DNA of 64,000 nucleotides, taken from NCBI GenBank assembly GCA_009667805.1, contig CM019065.1:149518101-149582100 (forward strand), in the 5' to 3' direction. Position 1 is the stretch's first letter; every line of letters starts with the position of its first letter. Source of the stretch: Leptobrachium leishanense. Lineage: Eukaryota; Chordata; Amphibia; Anura; Megophryidae. Made by a program: the position numbers and the translations under genes. Below are positions 55,631-64,000 of the stretch, piece by piece. Under the pieces are notes generated by a model that did not search any database, was not told where the DNA came from, and saw nothing but the letters and a program-made list of their open reading frames with translations.

Positions 55631-56596
55631 TGTAGCGCTGGTTTAAAACACTGTTGCTGTAGTACTTATTTTTGGCCACCAGAGGGAGACAAGCGCAATG
55701 TAAGAGACACTGGACAATGGGACTACGTTTTCCAGCATGCTTTGCGCCGGGAATCGGAAGTGGGTGGGGAGAAACAGACTTACATCCGCAGCCTCGTGCA
55801 GGGGAAACCCAGAGCGCGCCGAGGAGCAAGAGAGCAAGACGCACGTAAGACAGACAACGATCGTGACCAGGCCGGAGCGCAGGTGCGGCCTTGCGGAGCT
55901 GGAGATTGGTTTCACCTTACTTGTCAGAGACCTAGCGATCCACCGCTGATAAATTTATACAGATACCGAGTAGCTGAAGGACCCCGAGTTAGGAGACCGC
56001 AGATGACCTAATGGGAGTGCAGGCGGTGAGCTGAGCGTCTTGTGGCAGAAACAGACAAGCAAGACAAGCGGATCCGGTGGCACAGAGTCCCAGTCAAGCC
56101 AAGCGGAGAGACGCCCTGGGTCGAGCAGAGCGCAGAGTATCTGGCGGATGGGTGAGAGACCTTCCCGGCCACAGTAAAAATAATAAAGCACGCTGCAAGT
56201 TTGTCTAAACCTACAGGGCCCTAACGTGACTAGTCGAAGACACCTGTAAATTATTCAGTGGCCAGTTGAATCTTGTACCCGGGTACCAACACACGCATAC
56301 ACGTACACCTTTTTGCATACACGTACACCTTTTTGGGACACAACCTGTACGGGACTCACATTCCAACAACGAAGGGGTTAATATTTATTTTCCTTTTCCG
56401 CTACGCGTTTCTCGCATTACGAACACCTGTAAATATATATGTATACCGTGCTGCTTTATATATGCCAGTTTATTTGAGATCAGTAAACTATATATCGTAT
56501 AAAATCCACAACAGTGCTGGTGTATATTTATTCCCTAGTGCGGGGAGACTGACCCGAGGTTTAAATTCAGTGGCTCCTCCAGGAGTGAGCGCTACA
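55631..56596 (+). repeat. Ty3 element left LTR
   Basis: 966 bp. Contains AATAAA at 56182-56187 and a 20 bp tandem duplication (CATACACGTACACCTTTTTG at 56296 and 56316) that the right LTR lacks, which explains the length difference. Confidence 0.95.
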
Positions 56597-56616
56597 CGTG
56601 GGGGCTCGTTTCCAGG
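56597..56616 (+). promoter_or_regulatory. Primer-binding site
   Basis: TGGGGGCTCGTTTCC follows the LTR after two bases, in the expected place. The first eleven bases match the known proline-tRNA-type site; the following bases diverge. Confidence 0.6.
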
Positions 56617-56654
56617 ATCCAGTCTCTGGAAAAATCGCATTTAAAGGGTTAAAT

Positions 56655-58133
56655 ATGGATCCAGACACTGCTGCCAAATGGTGTGAGGAGCACAGTAGTC
56701 AGACAGAATTGTGTATAGTCATGGATATTCCTGCAGACACTTGGGCCGAAGATCAAATTCGCCAGGCCGTGGCCGCGCTGACACCAGATCATCGGGGGTT
56801 AATCCTGGACATTAAAGAGAACCCAGATACCTCTCACACGTATGTTCTTTTTGAGTGGAGAAAGGGTGTTCCAGTGTGTTTTCAGGGCGCGAGCGTGAAG
56901 CTGACCGATGAGGTGGAAATTCAACTGATTCAGCCAAGTGCGCCACGTGGCGATCCCGCGCCCAGTCCGCTGGCCATGATTGGGCCTGAATTTATAGTGG
57001 CTATCGGAGATTTGCTGGCTAAATGTCAAAGAACAAGCCCTCCGCACACCAACTTTGGTTATCGACGGTTGAGAAACTTTACAGGAAACGTACCAACTCC
57101 GGCGGGAGAAGAAATCTTCGAAGAATGGGTAGAACAGGCAATGCAGGCTCTGGATGAGTGGGACGTCCCTGAAGCACAGAAGAAGCAAAGGATTACTGAG
57201 AGCTTAAAGGGACCTGCGTCAGAGGCTGTAAGAAACCTAAAATTGAGTAAGAAAGACTGCACTGCTTTAGATTATTTAAATATTTTACAGGAAGTCTTTG
57301 GGCGAACGGAAAAGGCTGCGAAGCTCGTGTACCAGTATGAACACACCTACCAGCGGAAAGGTGAGAAAATGACTGAATATATGAGGCGCCTAGATAAGAT
57401 TCTGCACCAGATACTTCTCAAGAAAGGGGCCGAACCGGCCGAAGTAGATAAAATCCGAATGCAACAGATCCTGAGGGACGCTCAACCTCTAGATCCGGTG
57501 ATGCTACAGCTGAGAAGCAGGGAAGGTAACCGAGAATTGAAATACCTGGAACTAATCCGAGCTGTCAGAGAGGAAGAGGCTTTACTTGAAGAAAAATCCT
57601 TTAGGAGAGGAGAAAGAGCTTACGCACAACCCGTGAGGCATAATGAATGTCTGCAACTTGAAGATGATTCGATAGACACCTATGGATCCGAAGTGGACGA
57701 ACAAGAGCGTTTGATTGTTCCTAAATCCACAGAGAATGCTGCAAAAAAATTAACCCTTTCTACACATAGTGAGTTGCACAAAACCATTAAGAAGGTACAA
57801 GAAACTCAAGCGGAATTGCAACAGGCGCATGCGGACCTGTGCCGAGCACTTTTAAAGGTGGCAGAAACACAGACCGATATGCAGAAGTTCCTTGCTGATA
57901 TGCGGACAACTGGAGTTGCTGTGGTGTCTGGCCAGGGTCCTTCAACCAAATCACAGCAAGTAAGTGCGTCTCCGTCCTCAAAGAAGAGATGTTTCAGTTG
58001 TGGGGAAATGGGTCATTTCCGCGCACAATGCAAAAGTCAAAAGCCTGAAAGAAATATGGTAGAAGAGCTTCTAAAAGCCTTGGAGGGGCTACTATCTACC
58101 TCACCAGTGGGAAACGCCAGAGGGCACAAGTGA
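56655..58133 (+). CDS. Ty3 Gag, PNMA-like, with zinc knuckle (492 residues)
   Basis: The first ATG in frame is at 56655. The N-terminal ~110 residues (WCEEHSS...CIVMDIPADTWAEDQI) resemble the RRM-like N-domain of PNMA proteins. The capsid region follows: FGYRRLRNFTGNVPTPAGEE, FEEWVEQAMQALDEW, then LKGPASEAVRNLKLSKKD and a YQRKGEKMTEYMRRLDKIL block. These match the capsid N- and C-lobes that PNMA, Arc and Ty3 Gag share. A coiled-coil-like Gln/Glu/Ala-rich linker (about 375-425) precedes one CCHC knuckle at residues 446-459 (Cys-x2-Cys-x4-His-x4-Cys). The frame is intact and ends in TGA at 58131. Pol lies in the -1 frame and overlaps by about 80 bases. Confidence 0.92.
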   Translation: MDPDTAAKWCEEHSSQTELCIVMDIPADTWAEDQIRQAVAALTPDHRGLILDIKENPDTSHTYVLFEWRKGVPVCFQGASVKLTDEVEIQLIQPSAPRGDPAPSPLAMIGPEFIVAIGDLLAKCQRTSPPHTNFGYRRLRNFTGNVPTPAGEEIFEEWVEQAMQALDEWDVPEAQKKQRITESLKGPASEAVRNLKLSKKDCTALDYLNILQEVFGRTEKAAKLVYQYEHTYQRKGEKMTEYMRRLDKILHQILLKKGAEPAEVDKIRMQQILRDAQPLDPVMLQLRSREGNRELKYLELIRAVREEEALLEEKSFRRGERAYAQPVRHNECLQLEDDSIDTYGSEVDEQERLIVPKSTENAAKKLTLSTHSELHKTIKKVQETQAELQQAHADLCRALLKVAETQTDMQKFLADMRTTGVAVVSGQGPSTKSQQVSASPSSKKRCFSCGEMGHFRAQCKSQKPERNMVEELLKALEGLLSTSPVGNARGHK

Positions 58134-58171
58134 AGGAGCAAACTAGGTGCCCGGTGGTCAAAACCCGCTCC
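58109..58171 (+). promoter_or_regulatory. Predicted -1 ribosomal frameshift signal (slippery site and pseudoknot)
   Basis: GGGAAAC at 58109-58115 is phased in the Gag frame as G GGA AAC, the canonical X XXY YYZ form. Six bases later GGGCAC (58122-58127) can pair with GTGCCC (58147-58152). GGAGC in the loop (58135-58139) can pair with GCTCC (58167-58171), giving an H-type pseudoknot. The site lies in the gag-pol overlap, 16 bases before the Gag stop, and pol is in the -1 frame. Confidence 0.75.
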
Positions 58172-61100
58172 AAAAATCAAGCCAGGACTGAGAGGCCGAG
58201 AGGTCCCAGAGTCTGGCCAACTGCTGAGCCTGCCAGGACTGAAAGAGTCACTCCCTTAGAATCCGGTTCTACGTCATGGGGAAGCAATGCACACCCAAAA
58301 CCTACACGGGCCAAGAAGAAGGCCAGGGTACAACAAACTGGGTCTAAACTTCCTGTGACTACAGACCAGCTGATAGGTCCTTCTCCCATTTTGCCGATTC
58401 AAGTAGAGGGAGTCTACACTAAAGCTCTGTTGGACTCAGGGGCTCAAGTGACATTGATCTACCGAGACTTCTACGAGAAGCGCTTGAAGCACATACCTCT
58501 ACAGAAATTGAAGGACCTGGAAATCTGGGGTTTCGGAACTGAGAAACTTCCCTATGATGGATATCTACAGGTGCAGTTAGAGATTGGATCCGAAGTCATC
58601 GGATAGTCTGGAGGTTGTGATGCGTTGGCCATTGTGTGTCCTCGGCCTTCAGGGGCAAACAGAAGTTCGATGATAGTGGGGACGAATACTGATCTGGTGC
58701 GACGTCTCCTGACTCCTGTGGTACTGGAAGAAGGTTCTACCAAAGGAGTACACCGGATGTTACGTCCAGTCTATCAGAGAATGGTCGAAGAACAGAAGGC
58801 ACCTGCTGAAGTGGGGCGCCTATGGAGATTGGAAGGAACAGAGAAGGTTCTGCAATCAGGAGAAGTAGCGAGCTTCCGGGCTTCAGTCAAGTTGAACGGA
58901 TCACAACCAGGTCCCTATGTGGTACTGGAAACCAATTTTAATCATGGGAATGAAGCCGGAGTAGAAGTAATCCCTGAAATAATCTCCACAAGAGCTTTGA
59001 AACGAACACGAGGAAGAGTCTCAGTCAGTGTGTGTAATGTGTCTGATTCTCCAGTGGTCCTGAAAGCACGAATGCCTATCGGGCAGGTAGCGTCCGCTAC
59101 GCCTCTCTCTCCTACCGATTTAGGAGGGGGAGGGGATAAAGAGATTCCAGATGACAGGTTCTATCCTAAGGACGCTCCCATCTCGCCCGAATGGAAGAAA
59201 CGTCTTCAGTCCCAGGTCCTAAAGTGGAGGGACTTGTTCTCCAAGGATGAGTTCGACGTCGGCCTAGCCAAGAGTACTGAGCATCGCATTCAACTACAGG
59301 AAGACAAACCGTTTCGAGAAAGGTCAAGACGAGTTCCGTTGGGAGACCTGGATGATCTACGAGAGCAGCTGAATGAACTGCAAAGAACTAAGGTGATCCA
59401 AGAGTCCAGGAGCCCATATGCATCTCCAATAGTAATGGTCCGGAAGAAGAATGGTTCTGTCCGTCTATGTATAGACTATCGTACGCTAAATCGGAGAACC
59501 ATCCCAGATCAATATGCTACTCCTCGGATAGAAGATGCCTTACAGTGTCTGTCTGGAGCAAAATGGTTTAGTGTACTAGACCTGCGAAGTGGGTATCACC
59601 AGATACCAATGCATCCTGAAGACAAAGAGAAGACTGCGTTTATCTGCCCACTGGGGTTCTTTGAGTTCAACAGAATGCCTCAAGGCCTTACGGGAGTGCC
59701 AGCCACGTTCCAACGGTTAATGGAGAAGACCGTCGGGGACATGAACCTGATCGAAGTATTAGTGTATCTGGATGATATTATTGTGTTCGGGAAGACTCTG
59801 GAAGAACATGAACAGCGGTTGGAGAAGGTCTTGAAGAGGCTCCATGAAGAGGGGTTGAAATTGTCTCTGGAGAAATGTCAATTCTGCTTACCTTCCGTTA
59901 CATATCTGGGACATGTGGTTTCAGCAGAAGGCGTTTCGACAGATCCTCGGAAGTTGGAAGCCGTAGCTTCCTGGCCTAGACCCCGAAATGTTACTGAACT
60001 TAGATCTTTCTTGGGGTTCTGCTCCTATTATCGAAGATTTGTAGGAGGATTTGCCAAGATAGCTCAACCACTGAACAAGCATCTACAGAAAGAAGATGCA
60101 GAAGAAGGCCACAAAGCCTCTGACCGAAATTCGTCGGCTCCAGGGCCAAGGAAGGCTCGAGAATCTATCCAGGGAGAATGGACTAGTCAATGCGAAGGTG
60201 CTTTCGTGAAGCTGAAAGAGAGTCTAACTCGAGCTCCTGTCTTGGCTTACGTGGATCCTCACAAGCCGTACGAACTGCATGTGGATGCCAGTAGAGAAGG
60301 TTTAGGGGGAGTCCTGTACCAAGAGTATGGTGGATTGCTGAGGCCTGTAGCGTATGTGAGCCGGAGCCTTACACCCTCGGAAAAGAACTATCCTACCCAC
60401 AAGTTGGAGTTTCTAGCCTTGAAGTGGGCGGTGGTAGATAAGCTAAAAGACTATCTGTATGGAGCCGAATTTGTGATAAAGACGGATAACAATCCTCTTA
60501 CCTACGTCCTTACTACTGCGAAGCTGGACGCCACGGGACATCGGTGGTTGGCCGCTCTGTCAGGGTTTCGGTTCAGCCTGAAGTATCGCCCTGAGGTGAA
60601 TAATCGGGATGCCGATGCTTTGTCGAGGAGACCCTACATTACAGAATGGACTCAGTTAACTCCAGATGGGGTGCAAGCTTTATGCCAAGGAGCAGAGCGC
60701 CGGGTCAAGGGAGGGATTGAAGCGGAAGCCATAGGAGTTATGGCTGCGGCTGTTCCAGAGTTCTATTGTAATCCTACGCAGCTGAGGGATGAAAGTTAGC
60801 CTACTTTTTCAAAACAGGACCTGAGAGCTGATCAGGCTGAAGACCCTTTGATTGCATTAACCGCGAAGGCCCTGAACGCGAACCAACGGGAGATTCTTCT
60901 GACAAATTCCCCAGAAGGGGCCAGATTGGTATATAAAGAGTGGGAACGATTGAAGATGTTGGATGGGGTGGTCTACCGAAGGGGCCCCTCGAACAATGCT
61001 GAAGAGACCCAACAGTTGTTCCTTCCCACTAAGCACAGAGAGGATGTGCTGCGGTCGTTACACGATGAACATGGACATTTAGGTGCAGAGAGAACTTTTA

Positions 61101-61861
61101 AGCTGGTGCGAGACAGATTCTTTTGGTCCTGCATGAGAGCTGAAGTGGAAAGTTACTGCCATTCATGTCTGAGGTGTATCCAAAGGAAGACCCTACCGAC
61201 CTGAACTGCTCCAATGAGCCACCTACAAAGGCAAGGACCCATGGATTTGGTGTGCATTGATTTCCTGTGTTTAGAGCCGGATGCTAGTGGGCAGGGAAAT
61301 ATTCTAGTAGTGACTGATCATTTCACACGTTATGCCCAAGCTTTTTCCACGAAAGACCAACGTGCTCCTACGGTAGCGAAGGTTCTAATGGAAAAGTTCT
61401 TTGTTCACTATGGCCTACCAAGGAGGATACACTCTGATCAGGGTAGAGACTTTGAGAGCCGGCTTGTTGGGCAATTACTGGAACTGTTGGGAATTCAGAA
61501 GACCCGAACTACACCATATCACCCTCAAGGTGATGCTCAACCCGAAAGGTTCAATCGCACGCTGCTAAACATGTTGGGGACACTGTCAAACACAGAGAAA
61601 CAGAGCTGGAGTCGTCACATAGCTACGCTAGTACACGCATACAACAGTACGGAGGGTGACGCTACTGGATACTCACTGTACCGTCTTATGTTCGGAAGAG
61701 AAGCTCGACTGCCGGTTGATTTGGCGTTTGGGCTATCTCTGGACCAGACGTCGGTAGCTTCTCACAGAAATTATGTGGATAGACTTCGGAAGAACTTGGC
61801 CTCTGCGTTTGAACAGGCCCGTTTGACCTCAGGAAACAGGGAACAGAGGAATAAGCTGTAA
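58130..61861 (+). pseudogene. Ty3 Pol (protease, RT, RNase H, integrase) with three in-frame stops
   Basis: All segments lie in one frame, -1 to Gag. The protease has the active-site LLDSGAQVTLI (about 58425). Reverse transcriptase carries LCIDYRTLNRRTIPDQYATP, FSVLDLRSGYHQI and the YLDDII motif (about 59764). RNase H runs LHVDASREGLGGVLYQ to YRPEVNNRDADALSRRP (about 60260-60630). Integrase has the HHCC finger (HGHLGAERTF...CHSCLRC, 61070-61180) and a DDE core (VCIDFL, HSDQGRDF, PERFNRTL). The frame is broken by TAG at 58604, TAG at 60797 and TGA at 61202, and ends early with TAA at 61859. There are no internal frameshifts. This copy cannot make full-length Pol. Confidence 0.92.
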
Positions 61862-62509
61862 GGATACCAGTTGGTGATGAACTTTCTCTGCCTAACCCGC
61901 CTGCTCCACGCTTAACTCCCGTTACTCGGTCTCAGCAGACACGGGTTGTTGAAGAGAGTGAAGGAGACAGTGAGGAAGAAAGCTTTTGTCTGGACTGGGT
62001 GCGCTCACCAGAGCCTGAAGAGGTCATTCCAGTTCCTGAACGGTGGGAAAGTAACCTGAGGCTCCTGAATTCCAATTGGAAGTTCCCGAGACTTCTGAGA
62101 TTCCTGTAGTTCCTGAGGCCGCATCTTATGATTACAGTTCCATGCCTTCACTGGAAGGATCATACTCCGAAGAGATGTCTGTTCCAGTTGTGGATGAAAG
62201 AACTGAACCCGCACCTGTAGTACTTCCACCTAAAGAGGAACTGATTGAGCCCGAGCCAAAACGTTCTGTCCGACCCCTCAAAGACTCAACCACGACTCAC
62301 CAGGACATAGCACTGAAGAGGCTGTTACCACGGTGCGAAGGTTGCCCGAAGTGTCTGCTATGTTAGCTGAGGTAGTCAGAAGCATGAGTCAACTTGAGGA
62401 AGTGTATCTAACCCATTGTATGCTTGCTGCTGAGCCTGTATATATTGCCTAATGTTATGTTGAAATGTAATGCAACTTTTATACCTCCTTGGAGAGACCC
62501 AAGAGTTCT
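61862..62509 (+). other. Residual pol 3' sequence and 3' untranslated region
   Basis: A frame at 62076-62366 (with PEPKRSVRPLKDS) resembles the tail of Ty3 integrases. It is out of phase with the main pol frame, so a deletion or frameshift near 61860-62070 separates it. Confidence 0.5.
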
Positions 62510-62522
62510 AGGAGGGGGAGAG
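62510..62522 (+). promoter_or_regulatory. Polypurine tract
   Basis: AGGAGGGGGAGAG lies directly against the right LTR, in the position of the second-strand primer. Confidence 0.8.
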
Positions 62523-63469
62523 TGTAGCGCTGGTTTAAAACACTGTTGCTGTAGTACTTATTTTTGGCCACCAGAGGGAGACAAGCGCAATGTAAGAGAC
62601 ACTGGACAATGGGACTACGTTTTCCAGCATGCTTTGCGCCGGGAACCGGAAGTGGGTGGGGAGAAACAGACTTACATTCGCAGCCTCGTGCAGGGGAAAC
62701 CCAGAGCGCGCCGAGGAGCAAGAGAGCAAGACGCACGTGAGACAGACAATGATCGTGACCAGGCCGGAGTGCAGGTGCGGCCTTGCGGAGCTGGAAATCG
62801 GTTTCACCTTACTTGTCAGAGACCTAGCAATCCACCGCTGATAAGTTTATACAGATACTGAGTAGCTGAAGGACCCCGAGTTAGGAGACCGCAGATGACC
62901 TAATGGGAGTGCAGGCGGTGAGCTGAGCATCTTGTAACAGAAACGGACAAGCAAGACAAGCGGATCCGGTGGCACAGAGTCCCAGTCAAGCCAAGCGGAG
63001 AGACGTCTTGGGTCGAGCAGAGCGCAGAGTATCTGGCGGACGGGTGAGAGGCCTTCCTGGCCACAGTAAAAATAATAAAGCACGCTGCAAGTTTGTCTAA
63101 ACCTACAGGGCCCCAACGTGACTAGTCGAAGACACCTGTAAATTATTCAGTGGCCAGTTGAATCTTGTACCCGGGTACCAACACACGCATACACGTACAC
63201 CTTTTTGGGACACAACCCTGTACGGGACTCACATTCCAACAACGAAGGGGTTAATATTTATTTTCCTTTTCCACTACGCATTTCTCGCATTACGAACACC
63301 TGTAAATATATATGTATACCGTGCTGCTTTATATATGCCTGTTTATTTGAGATCAGTAAACTATATAACGTATAAAATCCACAACAGTGCTTGTGTATAT
63401 TTATTCCCTAGTGCGGGGAGACTGACCCGAGGTTTAAATTCAGCGGCTCCTCCGGGAGTGAGTGCTACA
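62523..63469 (+). repeat. Ty3 element right LTR
   Basis: 947 bp, the unduplicated version of the LTR, with AATAAA at 63074-63079. It is followed by the ATAG target duplication. Confidence 0.95.
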
Positions 63470-63473
63470 ATAG

Positions 63474-63768
63474 TATCCAGAATGGCGCTTGAATTACGGA
63501 TACTATCCGGATACCACTACATGTATCCCATTAGGCAGCATTATTACTGAAATTCATTTACATCCTATTTTCCACGAGCATTCACTTCAAATTTTGTGCC
63601 CGCACTCCTTATATATATTTATTTGATAATACATTCAGTGAGCTACTTCTAAAATTTTGCACATAGAGTAGTCCCTGTAAAAATATAAAAAAAAACAGGA
63701 GGAACAAAACCGCTCATCTACAAAATGTAACAATGCATTTATCAATAAAACAAAATAACCAACTACTC
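63474..63768. other. Short stretch, nothing recognised
   Basis: AT-rich sequence with a small inverted pair (AGTATCC...GGATACT near 63471-63510). No gene. Confidence 0.4.
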
Positions 63769-64000
63769 CTTTAACTCTTTCACTGATGAGCCATTTCACC
63801 CTTGTTTGTTGTGCTCATTCTGACCGTTTTGTGCTCATCATGTTTAATTCCTTGACGTTGCCAGACGTTCCATGTCGTCTGCGCAGCGGGTGGGCCTTGA
63901 AGACGCGGGGTGTACAGGTACGCCCCGCCAACTTCAATAGGCTGCCTTGTCCCCTCCCTGCATGACTCTGTTCTCCCCGCAGGTCAAATGACATCTCACG
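63769..64000. repeat. TTAA-type element left end, cut by window edge
   Basis: TTTAACTCTTTCACTGATGAGCC followed by a TGCTCATCATGTTTAA block parallels the start of the element at 28073 (CCCTTTCGCTGCTGAGGC...GCTCATCATGTTTAAACG). Further on, GCGGGGTGTACAGGTACGCC and CCGCCAACTTCAATAGG parallel 35798-35836. The element runs out of the window. Confidence 0.5.

Larger units (their letters stand above)
55631..63469 (+). mobile_element. Ty3-type LTR retrotransposon with PNMA-like Gag
   Basis: LTRs of 966 and 947 bp start TGTAGCGCTGG and end GCTACA. ATAG flanks the element at 55627-55630 and 63470-63473. A primer site beginning TGGGGGCTCGTTTCCAGG lies within two bases of the left LTR; its first eleven bases match the tRNA-Pro-type site of some retroviruses. 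A purine tract (62510-62522) abuts the right LTR. Gag, protease, reverse transcriptase, RNase H and integrase occur in Ty3 order. About 28 substitutions plus indels separate the LTRs by eye (~3%). The copy is fairly young but inactivated by stops in pol. Confidence 0.93.

Noticed and set aside
55631..63469. Endogenous retrovirus with env
   Set aside because: The proline-type primer site suggests a retrovirus, but Gag, Pol order and RT motifs are Ty3-type. The space between integrase and the right LTR shows no envelope-like frame.
1..64000. tRNA, rRNA or snRNA genes
   Set aside because: No cloverleaf with internal promoter boxes and no conserved snRNA blocks were recognised on either strand, within the limits of reading by eye.

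Overview
The window looks like a stretch of a large, transposon-rich vertebrate nuclear genome, most likely a frog or other amphibian. Two host genes show this: the last three coding exons of COX5B (1..5049, + strand), and an intact single-coding-exon neuropeptide Y receptor of the Y1 subfamily (42139..43251, + strand). The transposon mix also fits an amphibian: Harbinger, hAT, Tc1/mariner, TTAA-flanked elements, L2-like LINEs and Ty3-type LTR elements. The species assignment is inference. Nothing prokaryotic was seen.

Layout. 1-5100: COX5B, with a mariner foldback copy and hAT-like fragments in its introns. 5100-8730: low-information DNA plus a duplicated ~400 bp module that resembles a minus-strand LTR pair. 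8730-13830: a decayed hAT transposon with a broken transposase (minus), 131-147 bp repeats at its 3' side and a ~71 bp tandem array at its 5' side. 13850-14464: LTR-like sequence. 14619-15528: an AT-rich hAT MITE with a perfect 8 bp target duplication. 16626-25079: an LTR retrotransposon with AAGCC target duplications and one very long gag-like frame. Its left LTR is split by a complete Harbinger transposon (16700-20261).

28073-31128: a TTAA-flanked inverted repeat whose two 1.2 kb arms each carry about a dozen consecutive palindromes. 31470-31968: a second foldback. 32052-34716: a truncated Tc1 transposon and nested L2 LINE fragments. 34819-35923: a transposon filled by a ~25 bp minisatellite. 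36000-43800: the NPY receptor locus with a purine-rich upstream stretch. 43800-55600: MITEs, including a four-copy hAT family, a three-level nested cassette, a ~1.2 kb hairpin with a 17 bp direct duplication, and two neighbouring CAGGGTTATTC elements.

55631-63469: a nearly complete Ty3-type retrotransposon. Its Gag resembles the PNMA family, and its gag-pol overlap carries a G GGA AAC heptamer followed by a predicted pseudoknot. Pol has three in-frame stops but otherwise keeps its protease, RT, RNase H and integrase motifs.

The two Harbinger genes form one transposition system: a DDE nuclease and a MADF/BESS DNA-binding partner. They are interleaved on opposite strands, and their inferred splice sites join in frame. 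The most unusual structures are the palindrome array, the interleaved Harbinger genes, and the Ty3 frameshift signal. All calls come from reading the sequence; no database search was run.
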